A stretch of 64,000 bases of DNA, from the NCBI GenBank assembly GCA_028275345.1, contig JAPWUV010000003.1, positions 186,001 to 250,000 on the forward strand, in the 5' to 3' direction. Of this stretch, positions 53,099 to 63,092 are shown in pieces (position 1 is the first letter of the stretch; every line of letters starts with the position of its first letter). Under the pieces are notes generated by a model, which worked only from the letters and a program-made list of their open reading frames with translations, ran no database searches and was not told where the DNA came from. The translations under genes and the position numbers were made by a program. The DNA is from a bacterium. Lineage in GTDB: Bacteria > Zhuqueibacterota > Zhuqueibacteria > Oleimicrobiales > Geothermoviventaceae.

Positions 53099-56000
53099 GG
53101 GCCTGGGGGAAAGCCGCGGTCGCCGTCCTATTTGCGGCGCTCGCCAAGGCGAGCCTCGCCGCAACGGCCGTCGGAGATGGCTTGCCTCTGACCACTCATC
53201 CCGCTCGCGACGGCGAACCCTCTGTGTCGCCCGACGGGAAGTGGATTGCCTTTGCCTCGTTGCGCTCCGGCGATTGGGAGATTTGGGTGAAAAGGATCGA
53301 CGGGGGCATTGCCTATCGAATTACCTCAGACCCGGGCGTGGATCGGAGGCCGAGATGGACGCACGATGGCCACGGGATCCTCTTCGTTTCCACGCGGGAT
53401 GACCCGGAGGGCGACCTTTTCCATGTGGAAGTGAAGAGGCGAGGCACTGTAGCGTGGGCCGTCGGGCCACCCCGCCGGTTGACCCCCCGATTCTGCATAG
53501 ATACCGATCCGGATCCGCACCCAAGGGGAGGGGAGCTGGCGTTCGTTTCCGATCGCAGTGGGGAACGGGCCGTCTGGCTCCTTCGCCTCAGCAACTTGCA
53601 CGTGCGGTTCCTCGCTTCAGGGCCGGCTTGGAGCCCCCGGTGGTCCCCCGACGGGGAATGGCTCGCGTGGATCGGGAGAGCGCGCTGGGGAACCACCGTG
53701 GTCTTTTCCCGATTTGACGCGAGGCGGGACACCCTCGCAGGCGCTCCCGACACGCTGGTCACGCTAGGGCGAAGGCCCGTCCTCTCTTTCGATTTCGATC
53801 CGTCCCAACGATACCTGGCCTGCTTGCTGGCGGACACCGGTTCGAGCGAGCCTTGTAGGACGGAGGTTTTCCTTCTTCCGCTGCCTGAGGCAGTTTCCCA
53901 CCGAGGCCGTGCCAAACCCTCCCCCACCGATTCCCTGCCGCCGCGGCCGTACCGGCTCGCCTTTGGCATCGGGCCCATCTCGGAAGTGGGTTGGCGCCAC
54001 GGATGGCTTGTGTGCCATGTGCGGGGTGGCGACGTGTTCGGCATTCCTTTCCGCGGTTCCGTGCCAGTTCAGCCGAACGCGGAAGCTCAGCTCACCTGGG
54101 CCGAAGAAAACGCCCCGTGCCCGTCGCACCTTGACCGCCCGGAGGCCCCGATTCCGGCCGTCGGCGAGCTTCGTACTCGGTTGGAGGCGCTGACCCGGGT
54201 GCTGGATTTCTTTCCCGGAGATTCGAACGCCTCGGCGACGTCTCTCCTGAGACGCGCGTGCACGTGGTGGCTACTCGGAGATGCCGAAGAGGCCCGGAGG
54301 GATCTCGACACTCTGCGGAATCTGCTGGGCCCGACCTCTCCACTTCGTTGGCCGGCGGAGCTATTGGAGATCGACGTGAGGCATGTCGATCCCGGAAAGT
54401 CCATCCTGCTCCCCGCGAGGGTGTTTGGACAACTGGCTGACACGGCCGAATACAGCCGGCTGGCACGAACCGGGGACTGCCCGGCCGACCTGCGCCGATT
54501 GGCGCTGTTGCGGATGGCGGAGATGGCGCTCTCGGCTGGCGATTCCGCCGCGGCTTGCCGAATGGGGCGGGAAGTCCTGGCGGAAGGGAATTCCGGGTCT
54601 CCCTGGCGCGCTCACGCTGCGTGGATCCTGCTAAGAGCGTGCAGGCCGATCATCACCGAGGAAGTGGATCGGCTGGCGGCTCTCGCCCTCGAGGATGCGG
54701 AGCCGGACGCCCCGCTCGTACAAGACTTCGCCGAGAAGTTTCCGGACCTCTGCTCGGGGCCGGCAAAGAGGGAAGTGGATCCAGCGACATGCCTCCGAGA
54801 CCTGAGCCGTAGGATCTCCTCGTATTCGTTGGGGGCGGCTCAGCTTGCCTGGTACCTCTCCGCAGAGAATGCCTGGAGGGGGAGACGATGGGAGGAAGCT
54901 ATCGCCATGCTGACCCAGCTGGAGGCGGAAGCAGGCGACAAGCTGAAGCCTCATGTCCAGCTGCTGAAGGGGATGGCTTGCTGTGGAGTGGGGGATTGGG
55001 GAGGGGCCGCTGGGGCTTTCGAGCGCGTTCTCCAGAATCCGGCCGGCGGTGGTGAGCTGAAAGCGGAAGCGAGCCGTCAGCTCTGCGCCGTTCTGCTGCG
55101 CTGGGCGGACCAGTTGCGGCGGAGCGGAAAGTGCGCGAAGGCAATACAGCTGGCTACGCAAGCTTTGCGGCTCGCGCCCACCGAGCCGAACGTGCATCGG
55201 CAGGTCGTGGAGCTTTTCGCCACGTGTGGCCAGGCGGATGCAGCCGTCGATGTGTATCGCAGCTTGCACGCCCTCCGGCCGGAGGACCCCGTGATTCAAT
55301 ACGGCTTCGGTTTGGCTCTGTCGCGACTGGCCACCTTCGAGGCCAGGCGGAGTTCGGATGTTCGCAGGATGGACATGAGGCTCCTTCGCATGTCGACGGC
55401 GGAGCTTGAGGATGCGCTTCGCAAAGACTACCGGCTTGTGCAGGCCTACCTCGGCTTGGCTTTCAACTACGATCAGTTGGACTCCTACCGTAGGGTGCGA
55501 CCGAGGACGGCGGGAAACACCGTCAGCTCGGTCTTCCGGTTCGCCTTTGCACCCTTGGTCGCCGGATACGATTGGGTGCGCGGCGGATCTCCCCCGAAAG
55601 AGGCTGGCGAGCTGGAGAAAGCGATCCAGCTCCTCCGAATCGGGCTGGACTTGAATGAGGAGAGGCAAGATCCCGCTCTGGAAGCCGAATTCCTTCTCGC
55701 CCTTGGCGACCTGACCTACAAGCTAGGAACATACAGCCATCGCGAGGCCCTCGGGTTCTATCGTGAGCGGTTGCGGTCAGGGGTGGATTTCCCGGACAGC
55801 CTGGAATTGGCGGAAGTACTGACTCGGATGGGGGAGTGCGCGCTGGATGTTGGGGAGTTCGACTCCGCGGCGAACTACTTGCAGAAAGCCTGGAGCCTGA
55901 CGCAGATGCGCGGGGAGGAGGCTCGAGCGCTGGCCACTGGAGGTCTGTACGCTTTTGCCTGCTGGCGAGCCAGCAGGCATCGGGAGGCCATCTCGACCCT

Positions 56001-57912
56001 GAAAGCCCTGCTGCGCGCGTACGCTGCTTCGTCCTCTCCGAGCGTCGCGGAGAGACTCCATCGGAATCTGGCCCTTGCCTATTTGGGGGCGGGCGAGCTC
56101 GATTCCTGTCTGCAGCACCTGACGATTGCCCAGGAACTCTTGCTCTCGGGGCGAGTCCCGGACGTCCGCCGCAAACCCGTCCGGATCCAGGTGGAGCTGC
56201 TGGGGTGGCCGTTTTCCGTGCCGTTCCTAAACCTGCGGCGGTTCGGTCTGAGACCCGTGGGCGAATCGAGTGATTTGGCAAAGGCGGAGGAATTGGCCCT
56301 TCTGGAGGGGGCGGCTTGGGAAGCGTTGCTGCGGGCCGGGAGGATCGGGGAGGCCCTGCGCCAGCTGGAAGGGAAGCAACGCGCTCTGCGCAAGGCGCGA
56401 CCCGAGCTGAGCAACCTCGCTCCTGCACAACACGCCCAGGCGGAAACCTACTTGCTCGCAGGGGATTGGCAGCCGGCCCAGGAACTCTTCCAGGCTTCTT
56501 GGAAAAGGGCGCTGGAGCATCGGGATTGGCTAGGGGTCTTAGCCAACCTGGAAGAGTGGCGGCGCTTGCTCGTGTACCGGGGGTCGCTTGGGATGGCGGT
56601 CCCGCACGACTGGAGGAAGTACCGGTCCGCAATGGATCGAACCAGCCGGGTATTCCGCTCCGACCGCGCGGTGCCAGGCTACTGGAAAATGTGGTTCGCT
56701 TTGCTGGAGCTGGGGTCGTCGGGGACGGCCTGGGAAGGAGGTCCCGAGTCCGCGGGCGTAGACTCGTTGGTCGCGGATCGCGTGGATCGTCTCGGTCGCT
56801 ATCTACGCCTCAAGGCGCTGACGGACTCGATCCGCTCGGACACGGCGCTTGCGCGAACGGACTTGGCTGCTGCATCGCTTCGGTGCGCGGCGGATCTTGC
56901 TGTTTCCCTCGGAGATGTCGAGGCGGCGTATCGGTATTGGCGCGAGCTGCGCAGACTGGGCCTTTTGAACGGAGACCCGGAACTGCTGGCCAACGCGCTG
57001 ATTGAGATGTCTCTTCTGGTGTCCCGCATGTCCTTCGAGCAGAGGCGGAGGTTACAAGTCCCGTGGACAGCAGCGGAACTTGCTTTCTCGGGCAAGGAGC
57101 TCTTGCTGGCGCACGTGTTGGCTCATCCGCCAGCCATGCCGGAGCATCGAGAACTCCTCCGCACTGCCTACCGGGTGCTGATGGAGTCGTCCGCCGTTGG
57201 CGCGGTGGTACCTGACTCACTGGTTGAGGCCTACGGCAAAGACTTGCTCACTATGCTCCTGTGCTGGTGGACCCCTGCCTGCCCAACCTGGCGTAGGGCT
57301 TGGGCAGAGTTCCGAGAAGCATGCCAGAGCCTGCGGCTCCACCGATCGGGCCTGGGGATCCACTTGAAGCCATCCATGTCGGTGGCGCGAGCAGAAGGCG
57401 TTTTCCAGGATGCAATACGCTTCCTACAGGGTAGCGAGGATGAGGCCATGCTTCGCATTGTGGAGTTGCTGTGGCCAGGGGAAAGGGTGAGGCCGCTTGC
57501 CGCCGGCCTGAAAGAGCACATTCGTTGGCTCCTGAGCGCTGCCGACGCGTCAGATTTGCCAGACTACCCCGCCGCAGGTGCGACGGGTCCGGCTCGCTCG
57601 CAAGAGGCTTCGTCGGGGGTTCCCCCGGGGGTGGACAGCCTGGCAGTTGCACGCCCGAGCGGGGTCACCGCCGGACTCGAGCCGAAAGGGAGGGCGATCG
57701 CTATCCACCCGAATGCCATCGTGCCCCTCTTCTCCAGCCTCGAGGGGATGGACCTTTCCGGCCGCCCTACTCTCGCCTCGCAGCTGGAAAGCCTGCTTCG
57801 CGGTTCTGTGCCGATCGGGGTGGAGTCGGGAGACTTGCCGAAGTACTATGCCGGGGAGATCGGGCTATTGGTCGAGCTCCTGCGGAGTTTGCGGGGCGGG
57901 ACAGGAGGATAG
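53095..57912 (+). CDS. large exported PD40 beta-propeller and TPR-like protein
   Basis: This 1605-residue protein starts with a signal peptide (GKAAVAVLFAALAKASLA). An incomplete propeller of WD40-like PD40 repeats follows (about 35-340): PSVSPDGKWIAFASLRSGDW, PRWTHDGHGILFVS, ELAFVSDRSGERAVWL and PRWSPDGEWLAW, as in TolB. From about 370 onward the protein is mostly helical hairpins of TPR type (QTALRLAPTEPNVHRQVVEL-like units and EALRQLEGKQRALRKA). The last 120 residues are low-complexity then helical. PD40-TPR proteins are common in the FCB envelope, including type IX components such as PorE-like proteins, but no direct match is claimed. Translational coupling to the YdbL-like gene suggests a shared role in envelope traffic. 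Confidence 0.75.
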   Translation: MRAWGKAAVAVLFAALAKASLAATAVGDGLPLTTHPARDGEPSVSPDGKWIAFASLRSGDWEIWVKRIDGGIAYRITSDPGVDRRPRWTHDGHGILFVSTRDDPEGDLFHVEVKRRGTVAWAVGPPRRLTPRFCIDTDPDPHPRGGELAFVSDRSGERAVWLLRLSNLHVRFLASGPAWSPRWSPDGEWLAWIGRARWGTTVVFSRFDARRDTLAGAPDTLVTLGRRPVLSFDFDPSQRYLACLLADTGSSEPCRTEVFLLPLPEAVSHRGRAKPSPTDSLPPRPYRLAFGIGPISEVGWRHGWLVCHVRGGDVFGIPFRGSVPVQPNAEAQLTWAEENAPCPSHLDRPEAPIPAVGELRTRLEALTRVLDFFPGDSNASATSLLRRACTWWLLGDAEEARRDLDTLRNLLGPTSPLRWPAELLEIDVRHVDPGKSILLPARVFGQLADTAEYSRLARTGDCPADLRRLALLRMAEMALSAGDSAAACRMGREVLAEGNSGSPWRAHAAWILLRACRPIITEEVDRLAALALEDAEPDAPLVQDFAEKFPDLCSGPAKREVDPATCLRDLSRRISSYSLGAAQLAWYLSAENAWRGRRWEEAIAMLTQLEAEAGDKLKPHVQLLKGMACCGVGDWGGAAGAFERVLQNPAGGGELKAEASRQLCAVLLRWADQLRRSGKCAKAIQLATQALRLAPTEPNVHRQVVELFATCGQADAAVDVYRSLHALRPEDPVIQYGFGLALSRLATFEARRSSDVRRMDMRLLRMSTAELEDALRKDYRLVQAYLGLAFNYDQLDSYRRVRPRTAGNTVSSVFRFAFAPLVAGYDWVRGGSPPKEAGELEKAIQLLRIGLDLNEERQDPALEAEFLLALGDLTYKLGTYSHREALGFYRERLRSGVDFPDSLELAEVLTRMGECALDVGEFDSAANYLQKAWSLTQMRGEEARALATGGLYAFACWRASRHREAISTLKALLRAYAASSSPSVAERLHRNLALAYLGAGELDSCLQHLTIAQELLLSGRVPDVRRKPVRIQVELLGWPFSVPFLNLRRFGLRPVGESSDLAKAEELALLEGAAWEALLRAGRIGEALRQLEGKQRALRKARPELSNLAPAQHAQAETYLLAGDWQPAQELFQASWKRALEHRDWLGVLANLEEWRRLLVYRGSLGMAVPHDWRKYRSAMDRTSRVFRSDRAVPGYWKMWFALLELGSSGTAWEGGPESAGVDSLVADRVDRLGRYLRLKALTDSIRSDTALARTDLAAASLRCAADLAVSLGDVEAAYRYWRELRRLGLLNGDPELLANALIEMSLLVSRMSFEQRRRLQVPWTAAELAFSGKELLLAHVLAHPPAMPEHRELLRTAYRVLMESSAVGAVVPDSLVEAYGKDLLTMLLCWWTPACPTWRRAWAEFREACQSLRLHRSGLGIHLKPSMSVARAEGVFQDAIRFLQGSEDEAMLRIVELLWPGERVRPLAAGLKEHIRWLLSAADASDLPDYPAAGATGPARSQEASSGVPPGVDSLAVARPSGVTAGLEPKGRAIAIHPNAIVPLFSSLEGMDLSGRPTLASQLESLLRGSVPIGVESGDLPKYYAGEIGLLVELLRSLRGGTGG

Positions 57913-58054
57913 GGTCCGACGATCCGGAGGCTCTCGGATCCAGGGCAATGCCGCAGGACCTGACCTGGGCATAACGGGACGAGGGGCGATTGTTGTTCTC
58001 GAGGGTAGCCATTGGTGCGTGTGTCTGTCCGGATAGGTCACGGAGGTTGGAGGG

Positions 58055-58822
58055 ATGTCGCCATACGCGATAGATCTGAGTGGTAAGGTGGCGCTCGTCA
58101 CGGGAGGGTCCCGCGGGATCGGCCGGGCCATTGCTCTAACTTTGGCCAAAGCCGGGGCGGACGTGGCCGTCAACTACGTCCGCCACAGGGAAGCGGCCGA
58201 GCAGACTGCCGCGGCCATTCGGGAGGAGGGCAGGCGCGCGCTGGCAATTAGGGCGAATGTGGCTGAACTGGAGGACATCGACCAGATGTTCCAAACCCTC
58301 CGCGAGGAGTTTGGCCGACTGGACATCCTCGTGAGCAACGCGGCCTCAGGCGTCCTCAAGCCCTTTCTCGATCTTACCATGAAGCACTGGCGCTACACGG
58401 TGGACATCAACGCTGGGACGCTCATCCCCTTGACCCAGCGCGCTGTTCCCCTCATGCGCGCCGGCTGGGGACGGATCGTCGCAGTTTCGAGCCTTGGGGC
58501 CACGCGGGCGATCCCGTACTACACGCTTGTGGGAGCTTCGAAAGCGGCGCTGGAATCCTTGGTGCGCCACCTGGCGGTGGAACTGGCTCCTCGGGGGATT
58601 CTCGTGAACGCGGTCTCTGCCGGGGTAGTGGAGACCGATGCCTTGCGGCACTTTCCCAATCGGGAGGCCCTGCTCCAGGCATCTCTCGAAAGGACGCCGG
58701 CAGGTCGGTTGACCACCCCCGAGGATGTGGCCGAGGTTGTGCTCTTCCTTTGTTCCGAATTGGCTCGGATGGTCGTGGGGCAGACGATCGTGGTCGACGG
58801 GGGATATTCGATCCTTGCGTAA
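58055..58822 (+). CDS. fabL: enoyl-ACP reductase III (FabL-type short-chain dehydrogenase)
   Basis: The 255-residue SDR has the NADPH motif TGGSRGIG, NAASGVLKPFLDLTMKHW, catalytic Ser in VSSLGATR and Tyr-x6-Lys in YTLVGASK. The segments VNAVSAGVVETDALRHFPNR and TPAGRL followed by GQTIVVDGG match Bacillus subtilis FabL much more closely than FabG, from memory of that sequence. FabL reduces trans-2-enoyl-ACP in the last step of fatty-acid elongation and tolerates triclosan. A FabG-like role remains possible. GGAGG lies upstream of the ATG. It is convergent with the minus-strand operon, and 142 bases separate it from the preceding gene. Confidence 0.75.
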   Translation: MSPYAIDLSGKVALVTGGSRGIGRAIALTLAKAGADVAVNYVRHREAAEQTAAAIREEGRRALAIRANVAELEDIDQMFQTLREEFGRLDILVSNAASGVLKPFLDLTMKHWRYTVDINAGTLIPLTQRAVPLMRAGWGRIVAVSSLGATRAIPYYTLVGASKAALESLVRHLAVELAPRGILVNAVSAGVVETDALRHFPNREALLQASLERTPAGRLTTPEDVAEVVLFLCSELARMVVGQTIVVDGGYSILA

Positions 58823-58830
58823 GGGGCGAT

Positions 58831-58862
58831 AAAAAAGAAAGGCGAGCCGTCACAAGCTCGCC
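58831..58862 (-). terminator. Rho-independent terminator of the minus-strand operon
   Basis: On the minus strand GGCGAGC (58862-58856) pairs with GCTCGCC (58847-58841) around an 8-base loop and is followed by TTTCTTTTTT (58840-58831). It lies 35 bases past the PorV-like stop and may also slow plus-strand transcription from fabL. Confidence 0.9.
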
Positions 58863-58896
58863 CCGAATAGGAACGCACTAGTAGCAAGCGATCGGA

Positions 58897-59952
58897 TTAC
58901 ATCTTGAGCATAAAACTCAGGATGTGGCTATTGCCCAAGGTTTGGAAGTTGGCGAGCGCGTAGTCCAGACGGAAGGCAGCCCAGCCGAGATCATACTGTA
59001 GGCCACCGCCGAAAGTGTAGCTGGCCGTGTCGTAGGTTCCGAACTTGTCCTTGGTCATGGGCAGGCCATAGTAGCCACCGCGCAGGAAAAGGATCGCGTT
59101 CCAGCAGTATTCCGCACCGAAGCCCGCCCGCATGAGGGAGTCCATCCCGTCCCAGAGTTCATAGCTCAAGGTGAGCTGATTCTGTTGGCTGACCGCGATT
59201 TGGCCTTGCGATCCGAGTAGTTCAATGGCCGTCCCCATACGGAAGGTCAGGGGGAGTGGCCACTCGAGGGTCTTGAGCTCCGCATCCACGGATCGTTCGG
59301 CGGGGTTATTGCTGTAGCGGTCGTGAACGACGCGCAGGTCCGGGCCGCGCAGACGCAAATTGCCGCCAAAATTGCTGAGGCTCATCCCCAGCTTCATGCC
59401 GAGTACCCCGGTGTCCAGCAGGGAACCTAGGTCCAGGGCCAGCGTCTGCGCCTTTTCTCGCCAAATCCCTTCGCTCACGAACTTGACGGTCAGCCCGATG
59501 GTCAGCCGATCCGTGACATATCGGGCATAGCTGACCCCGATGGCATAATCCTGGGCGCGGTAATACGTGTCCATCCCGTTCGGTTGCTCGAGGGTTGTGA
59601 TCTCGATATCGTCCGTCCCCAGGTAGTTCACGCTCAGGCCGAGGGCGCTCGACCGGGGCAGCGGGAGGGCGAAGCCGACGAATGTATGATAGATGCCGGC
59701 ATTGTCGTACAGGTTGGAGCGCGAGACGAAGAGCGTCCTGCGCCCCAGGGTGGAGATGGCGCCTGGATTCCAATACAGAGAGGCAGGCTCATCCGAGAGG
59801 GAAACGGCTGTCCCCCCGAGCGCGGCAGCCCGGGCGCCGACCATCAGCTTCAGGAACTGGCCCGCAGCCGTGCCCACTCGACTGATGTCTTGAGCGGCCG
59901 CGGAGAACGCCAGCGACATCAAAGCGACCCAAACGAAGGCCAGCTTCTTCAT
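58897..59952 (-). CDS. PorV/UPF0164-type outer-membrane protein
   Basis: The 351-residue protein has a signal peptide (LAFVWVALMSLAFSAAA) and a full-length UPF0164/PorV barrel. It opens with GQFLKLMVGARAAALGGTAVSLSDEP and LYWNPGAI, and ends with a barrel strand LGNSHILSFMLKM. In type IX systems, PorV carries substrates to the surface-attachment enzyme. Here it directly follows (53 bases) a large exported protein with a sorting-type C-terminus, so that protein is its likely cargo. The start at 59952 follows GAGGGAAG and opens the signal peptide; the frame extends upstream to 60252 but that part overlaps the neighbouring gene and is shadow. Unlike the related protein at 19419 it has no TPRs. 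Confidence 0.85.
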   Translation of the reverse strand: MKKLAFVWVALMSLAFSAAAQDISRVGTAAGQFLKLMVGARAAALGGTAVSLSDEPASLYWNPGAISTLGRRTLFVSRSNLYDNAGIYHTFVGFALPLPRSSALGLSVNYLGTDDIEITTLEQPNGMDTYYRAQDYAIGVSYARYVTDRLTIGLTVKFVSEGIWREKAQTLALDLGSLLDTGVLGMKLGMSLSNFGGNLRLRGPDLRVVHDRYSNNPAERSVDAELKTLEWPLPLTFRMGTAIELLGSQGQIAVSQQNQLTLSYELWDGMDSLMRAGFGAEYCWNAILFLRGGYYGLPMTKDKFGTYDTASYTFGGGLQYDLGWAAFRLDYALANFQTLGNSHILSFMLKM

Positions 59953-60005
59953 CTTCTTCCCTCGCGCTAAATCAGACGGTTCTCCTCGCTCCTCTCCCGA
60001 CGCTC

Positions 60006-63000
60006 CTACCGGATGATGGAGAACTTCCCGACTTTCTTGGCCCCGCTCGGAGTCTCCACCACGTAGATGTAGAGCCCGTAGGCAATCTCCTGCTGGTTGA
60101 AGTTCAGCATGTTCCAGCTCTCCGTGGAATTGGTGGCGCTTCGGTGATGGATCTCGTTCACCTTTTCTCCAGCCAGCGTGTAGATGGAGATGGTGCACTC
60201 GCTCGGAAGGTTCGTGAAGTGGATACCGGGAAGGTTCGGGTCGATCTCCCATTCCGCCGACACGACGTAGGGATTTGGTACCACCCGGATCTTGTCCAAG
60301 TCGGATTGCACCGCCTGACGCACCGTGAAGGGTGTCGTGTCGATCTCAAAGCGGTCCCGCTTGGCCTTGAAAGGCTTGGTCAGGATGATGCGATACACGT
60401 CCCCTGACCTGGGCGGGACGTTCGGAACGCTGCTGCTCGGATTCCGCTTGATGATGACCTTGTAGGTGAATTTCCCTTCCTCGCGGAGATTAATTACGTC
60501 GCCGCTGGTCCAGGTGTTTTTCATCTCGGCGGTGGTGTCGGTGCTGGCCTGCGGGAAGACACCCAGGTCCACCACCTTGCCGGTGACCAAATTGATGATC
60601 TTGAAGGGCACGCGGAAATTCGGCGGGGCAAAGGCCACCGTTCCCGTGTCGTTGAACACGATCTTGTAATCGGCCACGGGCGGGTTGGCCGTGGCGGGCA
60701 GCAACTCCACCACCCACGTTGCCTGGGAGGGCTGGCCGTCGGTGCGGGACCAGCCGGAGCTGTCCTGCAGCACCGTGAGGCTTGGGTAGTTGATGATCTC
60801 CAGGCGCATACCGTCGAAGATCGGGCCTTCTTCACCCCTCAGCTCCCGGGCGTTGGAGACCACTTCCTTGCCGGTGGTTTGGTCCAGCACGTCGTAAAGA
60901 AGGGTTCCCGGCTGGGTGGAGTCGTCGAAGGAGAGCACGTACTTGTGGCCGGTGATCGCAAACTCGTCCACCACGACCACGCGGATGGGGCCATTGCCCA
61001 AGGTCCCCGGCAAGCGCCGCACCTTGACCTCAGGACCGACGTAGTTCGAAGCCGGTGGACCCGGTACGACCATCACGAGGTTGGGATCCGACCCGGGGTT
61101 GGTGCCCTTGGCGCATTCGAGATAGTTGAGCGGCGCCCAACCGTCCGGGTTCCACTGCGGGTCGGGAAGAACGCCGCGGTCGTAGGAGGTCACCGAGTAC
61201 CAGTAGGTGACCCCGTTTTTCACGTTGTAATCGGTCCACGAGTGCTGGAGTCCGGTGTCCTTGCCGCGGTCGAGGTGGGGATACTGAGGATCCAAGCCGG
61301 TAATTCCGTCTTTCAAGTCGAACTGGGCGACGGGGATGAAACCCACCTCTTGGCCCTGGCCGTCGTAGATTTTCTGGCCCCATTCGTTGTTGACGGGCGG
61401 GGAGGTCGTCTTGTAGATCTTGTAGCCCTCGAAATCGCGGTACCGGGTCATGATGTCGACGGACTCCTCCGCCGAGCGGTCCCAATAGAGCGTAACTTTA
61501 CCGTCTCCGGGCACGGCCACCACGTGCGGCGGCTTGGGGGGATCCGCTCCGAGATAGTTGAGTTCGTACATCAATTGGGCCGTCCGGGCGTTGAACTTGG
61601 CGTCCTCGAAATCGTCGCCCATCAGAAGGCAGAAGGCAAACGTGGTTGTGTCGTGGGCCGGCAGGTCGAACGGGCCTGAGCTCATGATGAACACGCAGTC
61701 CAGACCGTTCGGGTACATCTGCTGGATGCCCTCGGGGGAGTCGAAATGGGGATTGAGGTGGCCTTGCGGATCTGGCCAGAAGTAGGCGGCATCCTCCTCC
61801 GGCTTCAGCCCTGAGGTATCTCCGCTTATGACCTTGTACGTGATGAGCTCAGTGCGCGTGTTGTCCACCTGGCCGGGGCGATACTCCCATTCGAACCAGT
61901 GCCAGTCGGTGAGCCCAAGTTGCTCCCCTTCGGGTTCGTCCACGATCCCGTCGTGGTCATTGTCGATCCCGTCATTGGGCGGCGCCAGCGGGGTTTCCAG
62001 CAGCTTGATGGCCGGGATGACCTTGTATTCCGGACCGGGGAAATCGCCGGTGCCGTAACGGTAGTCATAGATGAAGGCCATGTTGTAATTGTAGGTGGTG
62101 TCGTTGACCGGATCGTACTCCGAGAGGATGTAGGTCATCCAATCCATCCGGTCGTTGATGGTGGTGGTCAGGTTGTATTCCGGTACGTCCGTGTCGTTGT
62201 AGAAGCCCACGTACACGCCGTGGTAGTCCCATTGGCTATTATTGATGATCTTCGCCACGAAAAATAGAAAATCCTCCGCGTACGAACGGCCGTAAGATAG
62301 GACCCACATGTCCATTTCAATACCGAGCGCGTAGCCCTGATCGAGCAAGCCGTCGCTCTCCGCATACGGTACGCCGTTGTTGTTGAGGTCGTAGTCGGTC
62401 ATGGCGAAGAAGATCTCTTTGTCCGCGGTGAACTGACCCACCAGGACCTCCCCTGTGAAAGGATCGACGGCCCAGGGGCCCGGCCACTTGCGGTTGCCGT
62501 TTTCATCCTTCGGCCAGCTTTGCGGCAGGGTGCTTGTGGCCATGAGGGGCAAGCTTCCGAGCGTGGAGCCTGGGTAGACATCGGCCACCGTCACATCCCC
62601 TGAGTGGAGGAGGCCGAGACTTCCGGCCTTGGGTCCCCAATCATCGGCATTGAATTCGGCCGATACGGATGGGCCGGCCACACGAAATTCGCGGCCCGTG
62701 TCCGGATCCTTGCGCATAGGGTTCCACGGGCCTTCTGGAACTCCAATGAGCATGGACAAGTCGGGGATGTACGACCAGCCTTTGTAGAAGGCGGCGGGGA
62801 TGCTGGGGCGATAGTCCCAGGTGGAAAGCCTGCCATCGTTGAACACCGCGTGCTGAACCTTGCCCGCATCCAGAATCCCCACCGCGTTGTCGATGGTGCG
62901 CTGGGCCTTGGCCAGCTGGGGCTTCGACTTGGAGACGTCGGCTGCTCGACTGCCGCTCCCCAGACTGAGGACGAGCGCGGTCCCGAGGGCCAGAGCGACA

Positions 63001-63014
63001 TATGCCCGTTTCAT
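60006..63014 (-). CDS. large exported protein with C-terminal sorting-type domain
   Basis: The 1002-residue product has a signal peptide (AYVALALGTALVLSLGSGSRA). It contains acidic, possibly calcium-binding loops (YDLNNNGVPYAESDG, NDGIDNDHDGIVDEPEG). A fibronectin-like section near the middle reads VTLYWDRSAEESVD and VTYWYSVTSYDRG. The C-terminal domain contains RVVPNPYVVSAEWEID, CTISIYTLAGEKV and YGLYIYVVETPSGAKKVGKFSIIR, the pattern of FCB sorting domains. It is therefore expected at the cell surface or outside. ATG 63014 has GGAGG five bases upstream. It sits between a TonB receptor (78 bases upstream) and a PorV-like protein. I do not recognise the main body. Confidence 0.8.
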   Translation of the reverse strand: MKRAYVALALGTALVLSLGSGSRAADVSKSKPQLAKAQRTIDNAVGILDAGKVQHAVFNDGRLSTWDYRPSIPAAFYKGWSYIPDLSMLIGVPEGPWNPMRKDPDTGREFRVAGPSVSAEFNADDWGPKAGSLGLLHSGDVTVADVYPGSTLGSLPLMATSTLPQSWPKDENGNRKWPGPWAVDPFTGEVLVGQFTADKEIFFAMTDYDLNNNGVPYAESDGLLDQGYALGIEMDMWVLSYGRSYAEDFLFFVAKIINNSQWDYHGVYVGFYNDTDVPEYNLTTTINDRMDWMTYILSEYDPVNDTTYNYNMAFIYDYRYGTGDFPGPEYKVIPAIKLLETPLAPPNDGIDNDHDGIVDEPEGEQLGLTDWHWFEWEYRPGQVDNTRTELITYKVISGDTSGLKPEEDAAYFWPDPQGHLNPHFDSPEGIQQMYPNGLDCVFIMSSGPFDLPAHDTTTFAFCLLMGDDFEDAKFNARTAQLMYELNYLGADPPKPPHVVAVPGDGKVTLYWDRSAEESVDIMTRYRDFEGYKIYKTTSPPVNNEWGQKIYDGQGQEVGFIPVAQFDLKDGITGLDPQYPHLDRGKDTGLQHSWTDYNVKNGVTYWYSVTSYDRGVLPDPQWNPDGWAPLNYLECAKGTNPGSDPNLVMVVPGPPASNYVGPEVKVRRLPGTLGNGPIRVVVVDEFAITGHKYVLSFDDSTQPGTLLYDVLDQTTGKEVVSNARELRGEEGPIFDGMRLEIINYPSLTVLQDSSGWSRTDGQPSQATWVVELLPATANPPVADYKIVFNDTGTVAFAPPNFRVPFKIINLVTGKVVDLGVFPQASTDTTAEMKNTWTSGDVINLREEGKFTYKVIIKRNPSSSVPNVPPRSGDVYRIILTKPFKAKRDRFEIDTTPFTVRQAVQSDLDKIRVVPNPYVVSAEWEIDPNLPGIHFTNLPSECTISIYTLAGEKVNEIHHRSATNSTESWNMLNFNQQEIAYGLYIYVVETPSGAKKVGKFSIIR

Positions 63015-63092
63015 CACTCCCTCCGTCTTGATTCAGCCTCAAGCGAGCGAAACAACGGTTCGGCTTCTCCTCCGCCGCTTGCGCGCAGTGGA

